Made by a program: the position numbers and the translations under genes
NCBI GenBank assembly: GCA_964528095.1
Contig: CAZGSG010000042.1
Coordinates: 1 to 26,975 of the forward strand
Length of the DNA: 26,975 bases
Origin: CAZGSG01 sp964528095
GTDB lineage: Bacteria > Bacteroidota > Bacteroidia > Chitinophagales > Chitinophagaceae
Direction of reading: 5' to 3'
Notes under the pieces: model-generated
Told to the model about the DNA's origin: nothing
Database searches by the model: none
What the model saw: the letters and a program-made list of their open reading frames with translations, nothing else
Shown here: one piece after another, positions 7,552-14,970 of the stretch
How positions within the stretch are numbered: the stretch's first letter is position 1
Layout of the letters: each line of letters begins with the position of its first letter

Positions 7552-7989
7552 TTATGCTTTTGTCGATTTCTGATATACGCTCCAGTCGCTGCCATTTGTA
7601 GATTGCAAAACGATCTTTATATCCGCGTTTTCTATAGTGATATAATATCCTGTACCATTCACATTAGATACTTCAAAGAGGTCGGAGATCCAGTAATCAG
7701 CATACGCTTTTTTCAGGCCGCTTTGCAGGTTGATGGGCAGATCGAGTGAACTGATATACCTGGTAACTCCCAGCAATTCTCCTTCTGTTGTATAAAAAGC
7801 AAATACATACTGATTGTTAAGCATGAAAGACGCTTTGTAGTAATTACTACCTGTTGTCCATTTTACTTCTTTGGCAGAACTGAATTCTGTCTTAAAAGAG
7901 TTTAATACAGTTGAGCTTACATTTACTTCCCTGGCGAAAGCTCCTAAAGTTGTTATCGCAATGGCCAGTGTGAGGATCATCTTTTTCAT
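7552..7989 (-). CDS. Secreted PepSY-like (DUF2874-type) protein, copy 2
   Basis: A 145-aa exported protein with signal peptide MKKMILTLAIAITTLGAFA. The mature region follows the same plan as copies 1 and 3: FKTEFSSAKEVKW, then Y-x-ASF strand, YVFAFYTTEGELLGVTRY, LPINLQ, a Tyr-rich stretch KAYADYWISDLFEV, and the terminal sheet YYITIENADIKIVLQS. The GELL..(T/I)RY motif is closest to copy 3 (GKLLKTIRY). It is transcribed divergently from the sdpR-like operon and carries the same 61-bp upstream block as copy 1. Function unknown. Confidence 0.85.
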   Translation of the reverse strand: MKKMILTLAIAITTLGAFAREVNVSSTVLNSFKTEFSSAKEVKWTTGSNYYKASFMLNNQYVFAFYTTEGELLGVTRYISSLDLPINLQSGLKKAYADYWISDLFEVSNVNGTGYYITIENADIKIVLQSTNGSDWSVYQKSTKA

Positions 7990-8043
7990 AATTTAAATTA
8001 TTTAGTGGTTATGATTTTGTTTTTATAATTGTTGTTCGGTAAG

Positions 8044-8104
8044 TATGACGCAGCAAAAGTATTTTATGTTACACCTGCCCGCAAGTCATTTGTGATTAAT
8101 GGAG
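8044..8104 (-). promoter_or_regulatory. Conserved upstream block of PepSY-like gene 2
   Basis: On the minus strand: CTCCATTAATCACAA, 16 nt, TGTAACATA, TACTTTTG (exact match to TAnnTTTG) and CTGCGTCATA. Spacing is identical to the block at 7210-7270. It ends 54 bp before the ATG at 7989. An imperfect dyad (gtctgt ... acagac, 8105-8130) lies just upstream. Confidence 0.65.
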
Positions 8105-8228
8105 GTCTGTGTTAAACACAGTTAACAGACATCAATGAATGTGAACCGCATATCCTTTTTTTATTACCGCTTATAACGTAGTGTACGGAAACGTATCATT
8201 TTTTTTATTTAAAAAATTTATTTATATT

Positions 8229-8264
8229 TAGATAGTTGTCTAATTATTTAATGAACTAATTGTC
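8229..8264 (+). promoter_or_regulatory. Probable autoregulatory operator of the sdpR-like gene
   Basis: Just before the ATG at 8268 there is an imperfect dyad tagatagttgtcta (8229-8242) and a direct repeat tagttgtc/taattgtc (8233-8240 and 8257-8264, 24 bp apart). A TATATTTA -7-like box (8223-8230) overlaps the dyad. ArsR-family repressors bind such short AT-rich dyads over their own promoters; this one is inferred. Confidence 0.45.
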
Positions 8265-8267
8265 AAA

Positions 8268-8531
8268 ATGAACGCTGTTTTCAAGGCGCTGAACGATCCT
8301 ACCCGCCGGGAGATACTCCAGTTGCTCCAGGAAAGGGATCTGACCGCAGGCGAAATAGCGGAAAAATTCAAAATTTCCTGGCCCAGCATCTCTCATCACC
8401 TGGACCTGCTCAAACAAGCCAAACTTGTAACCAGTGAAAAAGAAGGTCAGTTTGTATATTATTCATTGAATACCAATGTGGTAGATGAGATAATGAAATG
8501 GTTTATGCAATTCAAAGTCAAAAAAAAATAA
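8268..8531 (+). CDS. SdpR-type ArsR family autorepressor
   Basis: An 87-aa winged helix-turn-helix repressor. MNAVFKALNDPTRREILQLL is the standard ArsR/SmtB opening. The recognition helix region is AGEIAEKFKISWPSISHHLD (27-46), followed by the wing EKEGQFVYYSLN. No metal-binding Cys pair (ELCVCDL type) is present, which separates it from ArsR/SmtB metal sensors and fits the SdpR subgroup. In Bacillus subtilis SdpR represses sdpRI and is sequestered at the membrane by SdpI. Here an SdpI-type gene starts 3 bp downstream, so the same wiring is likely. Confidence 0.92.
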   Translation: MNAVFKALNDPTRREILQLLQERDLTAGEIAEKFKISWPSISHHLDLLKQAKLVTSEKEGQFVYYSLNTNVVDEIMKWFMQFKVKKK

Positions 8532-8534
8532 ACT

Positions 8535-9191
8535 ATGGACAAATTTCTCAAACTAGCCGTATGGCCTATTATTATCGCTCCCCTGGTTTATCTGGCCTTT
8601 GCCTGGCCTGGTCTGCCTGATTCCGTTGCCGTGCATTTTAATATCGACGGCACCCCCGACCGGTTTGGCAGCAAAACGGAATTACTCACAGCAGTTTTAC
8701 TGCTATCAGGAGTGAACCTCGTAACCTATCTACTGGTCAGCAATGTTTATCGGATAGACCCAAAGAAATATGCTGTAGAAAATAAAACCCGCCTGGCCAG
8801 GATCAGCTTTGTCATCGCTGTATTTATATCGGGGATCGTTGCCCTGATCATATATGGCTCGGCAAGCGGCAGAATGAAGTTTAGTCCCACATTTGTCTTT
8901 GCTGCTGTAGGGGTCCTGTTTGCTTTTATTGGTAACTATATGCATACTATCAAACCCAACTATTTTGCGGGTATCCGCCTGCCCTGGACCCTGGAAAATG
9001 AAGAAAACTGGAGAAAAACACACCAGTTGGCTGGCAAACTCTGGTTTGGGGGAGGTTTAGCTATCGCTGCACTTTGCGTACTCACCCCAACTAAAGTATC
9101 GATGGTCATTTTTTTTACCATTACAATTCTTATAACAGTCATACCCGCTATCTATTCTTACAGGTTATACAAACAAAAAAATATTAACTAA
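8535..9191 (+). CDS. SdpI family membrane protein (DUF1648)
   Basis: A 218-aa polytopic membrane protein. It has a DUF1648 segment LPDSVAVHFNIDGTPDRFG (27-45) after the first membrane helix, and the SdpI signature about 131-167 (FIGNYMHTIKPNYFAGIRLP and the following W-x-KTH). About six transmembrane helices: 5-24, 49-69, 89-109, 119-138, 167-184 and 188-212. In B. subtilis SdpI confers immunity to the SdpC killing factor and relays its presence by binding SdpR. No SdpC-like toxin gene is visible here, so the signal it senses is unknown. Three bp after the repressor and 10 bp before the hydrolase gene: clear operon structure. Confidence 0.92.
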   Translation: MDKFLKLAVWPIIIAPLVYLAFAWPGLPDSVAVHFNIDGTPDRFGSKTELLTAVLLLSGVNLVTYLLVSNVYRIDPKKYAVENKTRLARISFVIAVFISGIVALIIYGSASGRMKFSPTFVFAAVGVLFAFIGNYMHTIKPNYFAGIRLPWTLENEENWRKTHQLAGKLWFGGGLAIAALCVLTPTKVSMVIFFTITILITVIPAIYSYRLYKQKNIN

Positions 9192-9201
9192 AACAATCAT
9201 C

Positions 9202-10653
9202 ATGAAGCATTGCGCTTTTTTAATACTTGCTTTTGTTTTCCTAAGTCATAACAGTATGGCCCAGCAAAAAAGATTTCTGGGTAGCTGGCAGGGTACTTTG
9301 CAAGTGGGAGTAGAACTTCGTATTCTTTTTACTATTACAGAAGATAATAAAGGAGGCCTATCATCTATCGCTAAAAGTCTTGACCAGGGTGGTGCGGAAA
9401 TTTCTTGTGAAACAACAACAGTAGATGGGGAAACGATCACGATGAAAATGGAGCAACTGGGCGCATCCTTTACAGGTAAATTGATCAATGATTCAACAAT
9501 CAGCGGCACTTTTTCGCAGGGCGCAAGCTTTCCTCTTTTATTAAAAAAGCAGGCGGCCCAAATTAAAATAAGCACGGCCAGTGCCAGACCTCAAACACCT
9601 CAACCCCCATTTCCTTATGATAGTTATGGTGTAGAATATGATAACGCAGACAAGTCCGCTCATTTCGGCGCTACCCTTACCATACCAAAAAATAGTTCCA
9701 ATTCTTCTTCCCCCTATCCGGCAGTATTACTTATTAGTGGAAGCGGTACACAGGACAGGAACAGCACCATAATGGGGCATCAATCATTTTTTGTTCTGGC
9801 AGACTATTTAACACGAAATGGCATTGCTGTGTTAAGAGTGGATGATCGAGGTGCAGGGAAAACAACAGCCAGTAATTATAATGTGACCAGCGCCGATCTT
9901 GCTGCTGATGCAGGGGCAGGCGTTGAATTTCTGAAAACCAGGCCGGAAATCAATAAGAACAGGATCGGGCTGATCGGCCATAGCGAAGGTGGCATCATTG
10001 CTCCGATGCTGGCAGCTAAAAGAAAAGATATTGCCTTCATTGTACTTTGGGGAGCGCCGGTTGTCGGTGGAAAAAAAATAAATACTGAACAGAACGCTTA
10101 TCAGCTTGAAAAATCGGGGATCGATCCGGTTTCTATTGTCGCATTCAAACAACTGCATGAAAAAATGCTTTCCCTGTTTGGCAGTGCGGAAAATGTTGCC
10201 GTGCTTACTCAACGAATAGAACCGGTATGGAAAGCATGGAAAACAACGCAAAGTGAAAAAACATTGACTGCACTGATGGTAAAAGACAATTCAATTGTGA
10301 CACAGGATGTTTATGCCCTGTATAAATCTCTTTACAATAACCCCTGGATGCGTTTTTTCATTACCTATGATCCGGCACAGGATCTTGCCAAAGTAAAATG
10401 CAGTGTACTGGCTATAAACGGAACAAAGGATACCCAGGTAGATGCTGAAACAAACCTGCAATTGATTGATGCCATTTTAAAAAAGGCCAAAAACAAAAAC
10501 TATGAAGTAAAAGCATTGCCTTCTTTAAATCACTTACTCCAAACGGCAAATACCGGCGACTTGTCAGAATACAGTCAAATAGAAGAGACCATAGCTCCCC
10601 TTGCACTGGATACGATCGGCAACTGGATAAAAACCACCCTGCAAAAATCATGA
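9202..10653 (+). CDS. Secreted alpha/beta hydrolase (esterase/peptidase type)
   Basis: A 483-aa exported serine hydrolase. The signal peptide is about residues 1-20 (MKHCAFLILAFVFLSHNSMA). An N-terminal beta-rich module (about 25-115, WQGTLQVGVELRILFTITED) precedes the alpha/beta hydrolase fold. That layout is seen in EstD-like esterases. Catalytic elements: LLISGSGTQDRN (oxyanion region, about 176-187), the nucleophile elbow GHSEGG with Ser261, Asp410 in INGTKDTQVD and His444 in SLNHLL. Substrate unknown. It sits 10 bp after the SdpI-type gene and overlaps the next gene by 4 bp (ATGA), so it is translated with the sdpRI-like operon; a cell-envelope or lipid role would fit but is inferred. 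Confidence 0.92.
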   Translation: MKHCAFLILAFVFLSHNSMAQQKRFLGSWQGTLQVGVELRILFTITEDNKGGLSSIAKSLDQGGAEISCETTTVDGETITMKMEQLGASFTGKLINDSTISGTFSQGASFPLLLKKQAAQIKISTASARPQTPQPPFPYDSYGVEYDNADKSAHFGATLTIPKNSSNSSSPYPAVLLISGSGTQDRNSTIMGHQSFFVLADYLTRNGIAVLRVDDRGAGKTTASNYNVTSADLAADAGAGVEFLKTRPEINKNRIGLIGHSEGGIIAPMLAAKRKDIAFIVLWGAPVVGGKKINTEQNAYQLEKSGIDPVSIVAFKQLHEKMLSLFGSAENVAVLTQRIEPVWKAWKTTQSEKTLTALMVKDNSIVTQDVYALYKSLYNNPWMRFFITYDPAQDLAKVKCSVLAINGTKDTQVDAETNLQLIDAILKKAKNKNYEVKALPSLNHLLQTANTGDLSEYSQIEETIAPLALDTIGNWIKTTLQKS

Positions 10654-11255
10654 ATTACCTGGCCCACGCATACCTGTCTTTTAACGATCCCGGGATACTC
10701 GTAGGTAATATGGTCAGTGATTTTGTAAAAGGAAAAAAGAAATTTGATTACCCCGAACGGATCAGGCAGGGAATAATGCTGCACCGGCATATTGATACTT
10801 TTACCGATTTTCATGAAGCCACTAAAGAGGCAAAAGAGGTGTTCAGGCCCTATTATCGTTTATACAGCGGTGCGTTTGTAGATGTTGCTTTTGATCATTT
10901 CCTGGCAACAGACCCTACCGAATTTTCCGACGCTTCCTTATTCGCCTTTTCACAGGATACTTACCAAACACTGGACCAATACAAAACCTGGTTTCCTGCA
11001 CAATTTGCAGGAATGTTTCATTATATGCAATTGCATAACTGGCTGTATAATTATCGGACCCTTGACGGAACGGGCAAAAGTTTTGGCGGGGTGGTAAGAA
11101 GAGCTGCCTACCTTACAGAAAGTGATACAGCAATCAGGCTATTTGAAGACAACTACCAACGTTTAAAGGACTGTTATCGTCAATTCTGGAATGACCTGAA
11201 ACAGTTTACAAGATCAGCTTATGAATTATTACCAGCCGGAACAGATAATAGCTGA
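10650..11255 (+). CDS. Acyl-carrier-protein phosphodiesterase-like protein (AcpH family)
   Basis: A 201-aa protein of the ACP phosphodiesterase family. AcpH removes the 4'-phosphopantetheine arm from holo-ACP in some bacteria; family members are diverse, so activity is inferred. Visible signature: MNYLAHAYLSFNDPGILVGN at the N-terminus, GNMVSDFVKG (19-28), RQGIMLHRHIDTFTD with His45, His47 and Asp49, then RLYSGAFVDVAFDHFLA with Asp78 and Asp82. These His/Asp residues form the presumed metal site. The start ATG overlaps the hydrolase stop (ATGA), indicating translational coupling. Last gene of the operon. Confidence 0.9.
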   Translation: MNYLAHAYLSFNDPGILVGNMVSDFVKGKKKFDYPERIRQGIMLHRHIDTFTDFHEATKEAKEVFRPYYRLYSGAFVDVAFDHFLATDPTEFSDASLFAFSQDTYQTLDQYKTWFPAQFAGMFHYMQLHNWLYNYRTLDGTGKSFGGVVRRAAYLTESDTAIRLFEDNYQRLKDCYRQFWNDLKQFTRSAYELLPAGTDNS

Positions 11256-11283
11256 AAGCCTCGGCAGCAATCCCTGAATCTTC

Positions 11284-11291
11284 TATTTTTG
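11284..11291 (+). promoter_or_regulatory. Candidate -7 box (TATTTTTG) for the DUF2911 lipoprotein gene
   Basis: Exact TAnnTTTG match about 100 bp before the ATG at 11391. There is no matching -33 TTTG. Such AT-rich octamers arise by chance, so the call is tentative. Confidence 0.3.
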
Positions 11292-11390
11292 CAGAGGAGG
11301 CATTAATTTAAACCGGTATCACTAATAATGCTGGCAATTGCAGGGAAAGTGAAACTTGCTTTGCAGGGCAATATTCAATAGTATTGTTGT

Positions 11391-12032
11391 ATGAATTTAT
11401 CCAGACAGATTTCGTTGATTTGTATAGTGCTGTTACTTCTTGCGGCCTGCAAGCAAAAACAAAAACCAGCAGTGAGTTCTGAAAAACCCGAGCCGGCAAA
11501 GACCATTGCCGACAGTCAGCAACTCATCAACGATAATATTTATCCCGGGGTGGATGTGTCACCAATGGATATGAGCTATTTCCCGGTAGATTATCCCAAA
11601 CTTAAAATAGCAAATGGAAACCCTGCGCCTCCCCTTGCACGGGTAATATACAGCCGCCCTCACCTGGGTCGTCGCAAATTATTTCATGATATACTGAAAT
11701 ATGGAGAACACTGGAGACTTGGCGCCAATGAGTCAACAGAAATTGACTTTTTCCATTCAGCTATTATCCAAAAAACAAAAGTAGCAGCAGGAAGGTATAT
11801 CCTGTATTGTATTCCTAAACCCGGCGAGTGGACAATTGTGCTCAATTCGAATATAGATTCATGGGGACTAAACCAGGACAGCACTAAGGACGTGCATCGT
11901 TTTGTGATCCCTGTCAGCGGCGGCAATACAAGACTGGAATATTTTACTATGCTCTTCGAAAAAACAAACACCGGGGCCGATCTGGTGATAGCCTGGGAAG
12001 ACCAGGTAGCAAAGCTGCCTATCAGCTTCTGA
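11391..12032 (+). CDS. DUF2911 family lipoprotein
   Basis: A 213-aa protein with a lipoprotein signal: MNLSRQISLICIVLLLLAAC, with Cys20 as the lipidated residue followed by a Lys/Gln/Pro-rich linker (21-45). The remainder is a DUF2911 domain, recognised by ARVIYSRPHLGRRKLF, LKYGEHWRLGANESTEIDF, GRYILYCIPKPGEWTIVLN and the C-terminal ..LEYFTMLFEKT...LVIAWED. DUF2911 proteins are widespread in Bacteroidota and of unknown function. Expected location: periplasmic or outer-membrane anchored. It precedes asnB by 143 bp on the same strand; a functional link is not implied. Confidence 0.88.
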   Translation: MNLSRQISLICIVLLLLAACKQKQKPAVSSEKPEPAKTIADSQQLINDNIYPGVDVSPMDMSYFPVDYPKLKIANGNPAPPLARVIYSRPHLGRRKLFHDILKYGEHWRLGANESTEIDFFHSAIIQKTKVAAGRYILYCIPKPGEWTIVLNSNIDSWGLNQDSTKDVHRFVIPVSGGNTRLEYFTMLFEKTNTGADLVIAWEDQVAKLPISF

Positions 12033-12175
12033 AAAATTCCCGGATCTGGTAGTGCTAATAAGCCAGGGCCGGGCACTCCGCCTGCATAGCTATATGCTTT
12101 ACCAGGCCAGTCTTCGCTTCATTACGCAATATTTTCAAATCCACAATTTCCGGATTTTCTTTCCATCTTTACAGT

Positions 12176-14029
12176 ATGTGTGGCATAGCCGGAATCCTGC
12201 AGTCTTCGGATTCATTCAATACGGAGCATCTAAAGAAAATGATATCGGCACTGGCCCATCGTGGGCCAGACGGGGAAAAGCTTTGGCAGGATGCCAACGG
12301 AAAAGTTCTTTTAGCTCATCGTCGGCTATCAGTCATTGATCTTACCGAGGCGGCTGCACAACCAATGCATTATGCGCAACGGTATACCATCGTTTATAAC
12401 GGGGAAATCTATAATTATAAAGAACTCAGGGATGACCTTCGCCAAAAAGGTTATTCATTCAGCACCGGTTCAGACACAGAAGTCATACTGGCCGCTTTTG
12501 ATCATTATAATGATGAATGCGTTGAATATTTCGATGGTATGTTCTCCTTTGCAATATGGGATAATGAGGAACAGGAATTATTTGCTGCCCGTGATCGTTT
12601 TGGAGAAAAACCATTTTTCTATTACGCGGCTGAAGGCTCTTTTTTATTTGCTTCCGAGATGAAAGCATTATGGGCGGGCGGTGTTCAACGAAAGCCCAAT
12701 CTAAAAATGCTATTCAACTATATTACTATTGGCTATGTAGATAATCCGGAGCAACCCGAAGAAACTTTTTTTGAAAACATATTCAAGCTGCCTCCCGCAT
12801 CAAGATTATATTTTACTCCCGGCAGTAATGAGCTGATCATTGAAAAATACTGGGAGCTTAATCCTGACAAACAGGATGATAAAATAAAAGAACCGGAAGT
12901 ACTGGAAAAGTTCCGGCATCTTTTTTCCACTTCGATCACCCGAAGATTAAGGAGTGATGTGGCAATTGGAACTTCGTTGAGCGGGGGGCTCGACAGTTCT
13001 TCGGTACTCGCAATTGCAATCGGTCAGCAGCAAGAAACTAGCAAAACGTCTTCCCTAACCGCATTCACAGCTATTTTTCCTGGTTTTGAAAAAGACGAAT
13101 ACAGCTATTCAAAACAAGTGGTTGATAAGTTTGGATTGCCTCAGCATACTATTGATCTCTCTGTAAATGACCTGGTAAAAGACTGGGAGCATTTCTCCTA
13201 TCATCAGGAAGAACCCGTTGGTTCGGCAAGCGCATATGTACAGTATAAAGTCTTCGAAAGGGCCAGGCAACAGGGTGTAACGGTATTGCTGGATGGACAG
13301 GGTGCAGATGAAACCCTGGCGGGTTATACAAAATACTATAAATGGTACTGGCAGGAATTGTTCAGGAGAAGACAGCTATTAAGAAGCGGAGAATTAAAGG
13401 CTGCCAAAAAACTGGGTGTAACAGAACGCTTTGGCGCTAAAAATATCATTGCATCGTTGTTTCCCGATATAGCCGCTGTTGTTTTAGAAAGACAATATCT
13501 TGCTAATGCTCTTCGCCAGGAAGATCTTACAAGGGATTTTGTACGTCTGCAAAGCAAAGAAGCTTATTACACCATGCCTTCCATATTCGATCTGAACGGA
13601 GTATTACATTTTAATACGGTGGAACATGGTTTGGAAGAATTACTGCGTTACGCTGACAGGAACTCCATGGCACATGGCAGGGAAGTAAGACTGCCCTTTC
13701 TCAGTCATGAACTGGTAGAATTCATATTCTCACTACCCGCGAACTTTAAGATAAGGAATGGCTGGACCAAATGGCTATTGCGAAAAACAATGGAGAACGA
13801 CCTGCCTTCCTCCATCGCCTGGAGAAAAGATAAGATCGGTTTTGAACCGCCACAAAAAAAGTGGATGCAGGATCCTCTGTTACAGGAAATGATCCACGAG
13901 GCAAGGAAAAAAATGGTAAAGGAAAAAATACTTTGTGATACCGTATTGAATAAGCCGCTGCAACCACATACGGCGCATGCTGCAAACAGTCACGAATGGC
14001 GGTATCTATCTGCGGCGCAATATCTTTGA
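12176..14029 (+). CDS. asnB: Asparagine synthase (glutamine-hydrolysing)
   Basis: Makes asparagine from aspartate, glutamine and ATP. At 617 aa it is the usual AsnB length. The N-terminal class II glutamine amidotransferase domain begins with the processed Met followed by catalytic Cys2 (MCGIAGIL), with LAHRGPDG (26-33), HRRLSVIDL and YNGEIYNY. The synthetase domain has the PP-loop SLSGGLDSSSV (268-277), LLDGQGADETLAGY (371-384) and GREVRLPFLSHELVEF (501-516). No key residue is missing. The start is fixed by Cys2. Some family members act in peptidoglycan or surface-glycan amidation, but the neighbours give no sign of that here. Confidence 0.95.
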   Translation: MCGIAGILQSSDSFNTEHLKKMISALAHRGPDGEKLWQDANGKVLLAHRRLSVIDLTEAAAQPMHYAQRYTIVYNGEIYNYKELRDDLRQKGYSFSTGSDTEVILAAFDHYNDECVEYFDGMFSFAIWDNEEQELFAARDRFGEKPFFYYAAEGSFLFASEMKALWAGGVQRKPNLKMLFNYITIGYVDNPEQPEETFFENIFKLPPASRLYFTPGSNELIIEKYWELNPDKQDDKIKEPEVLEKFRHLFSTSITRRLRSDVAIGTSLSGGLDSSSVLAIAIGQQQETSKTSSLTAFTAIFPGFEKDEYSYSKQVVDKFGLPQHTIDLSVNDLVKDWEHFSYHQEEPVGSASAYVQYKVFERARQQGVTVLLDGQGADETLAGYTKYYKWYWQELFRRRQLLRSGELKAAKKLGVTERFGAKNIIASLFPDIAAVVLERQYLANALRQEDLTRDFVRLQSKEAYYTMPSIFDLNGVLHFNTVEHGLEELLRYADRNSMAHGREVRLPFLSHELVEFIFSLPANFKIRNGWTKWLLRKTMENDLPSSIAWRKDKIGFEPPQKKWMQDPLLQEMIHEARKKMVKEKILCDTVLNKPLQPHTAHAANSHEWRYLSAAQYL

Positions 14030-14093
14030 TAATGTTGAATGGGATAATTTGATAATTGCGCGAACAGCCTGCAACATTATCAAATTATCCCAT
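14028..14093. terminator. Convergent-gene hairpin with two mutually exclusive stems
   Basis: An 18-bp perfect inverted repeat (14039-14056 with 14076-14093, core gggataatttgataat) surrounds a 19-nt loop between the converging asnB and PepSY-like copy 3 genes. A second 10-bp pairing, gataatgttg (14028-14037) with caacattatc (14072-14081), uses part of the same 3' arm, so only one can form at a time. Probably a bidirectional terminator or a dispersed palindromic repeat. Confidence 0.65.
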
Positions 14094-14111
14094 CAAACTA
14101 TACTATACTTT

Positions 14112-14558
14112 TTATTTATCAGCTCTTTTGAACTTGTCAGTCTGCTCAAGGTTACCAAAAATATCTGATTTTACTATGTACCAGTTATCTTCATCTTTCA
14201 GGTTAATAACAAAATTCACTTCCTGGTCAGACGATGTTTCTGTGACACCAAAGATCTCTTTCCCGGTATATTTCTTTTTCAATTTTGCAACAATATTCGG
14301 CATCAGTTGAGACTCTCCATAGTACCGGATGGTTTTCAGCAATTTGCCATCGCTGTCATATTGCGCACGTATCTGCACCTCATCCTGTTTGAAATTTGCC
14401 TGATACACATTATCATACTCGTGCCAGGTAACTTCGCGGGCTGTGGCAAATGTTTCTTTGAATGCCTTTAATACTTTTTCACTTACCTCTGATGGGATAG
14501 GTGTGGCGGTAGCGAAGAGGCTTATCGAGATTGCGGCTAGAAGAAATAACTTTTTCAT
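14112..14558 (-). CDS. Secreted PepSY-like (DUF2874-type) protein, copy 3
   Basis: A 148-aa exported protein: signal peptide MKKLFLLAAISISLFATA, then FKETFATAREVTWHEYDNVY, a strand with YQANF, QYDSDGKLLKTIRYYGES, LKKKYTGKEIFGVTE and the terminal sheet NFVINLKDEDNWYIVKSD. The plan is the same as copies 1 and 2, but it lies 6 kb away and does not carry the conserved 61-bp upstream block found before those copies; only a loose tctccattg resemblance is seen near 14665. Function unknown. Confidence 0.85.
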   Translation of the reverse strand: MKKLFLLAAISISLFATATPIPSEVSEKVLKAFKETFATAREVTWHEYDNVYQANFKQDEVQIRAQYDSDGKLLKTIRYYGESQLMPNIVAKLKKKYTGKEIFGVTETSSDQEVNFVINLKDEDNWYIVKSDIFGNLEQTDKFKRADK

Positions 14559-14970
14559 GGTATACTTTTTTATGATTTACAAACAATGTTCCACCAAATT
14601 ACTTGCAGGGCGAAGGGAAAACAAGCGATTATCTACCATCGGTACCCGTATACAGCAATGGAGAAATTTTATAGAAACTTAAAACTTACTGAAACCTGAA
14701 GAATGCCGTTTGAAAAATATTTCCACTACTTCCAGGCATGATAAGCGGGATAAAGCCTGCAACGTTAAGCCATTGTTAAACAAAATTGTTGCAGGATGAG
14801 TGGTAAACCCTTCTTACACTTTAGCCCGTTTTCCTGATTATTTTCAACATCTTTGCATCGCCCGCCGTCGCTAAAGCTATGGCGGACGATGCCTACCAAA
14901 ACCTAACTAACAGCGGGCATCATTTACTATTGCCTCGGCAACATCAAACAGTACTAATACAATAAACAAC
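14559..14970. other. 412-bp intergenic region between divergent genes
   Basis: This stretch lies between the divergently transcribed PepSY-like copy 3 and the cystathionine gamma-synthase gene. Apart from the GC-rich hairpin at 14855-14892 I see no gene. I looked for a SAM-riboswitch-like structure because of the methionine-pathway gene and did not recognise one. Confidence 0.5.
14855..14892. repeat. GC-rich imperfect palindrome upstream of the metB-like gene
   Basis: gcatcgcccgcc (14855-14866) pairs with ggcggacgatgc (14881-14892), 11 of 12 positions, around a 14-nt loop gtcgctaaagctat. It is markedly more GC-rich than its surroundings and looks like a dispersed palindromic repeat, though only one copy is in this window. 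Confidence 0.5.

Noticed and set aside
12052..12339. Open frame on the + strand at the start of asnB
   Set aside because: It overlaps asnB in another frame, has no family resemblance, and asnB is fixed by its Met-Cys start.
14559..14970. SAM riboswitch upstream of the cystathionine gamma-synthase gene
   Set aside because: No SAM-I, SAM-II or similar core could be recognised; only a simple GC-rich palindrome is present.
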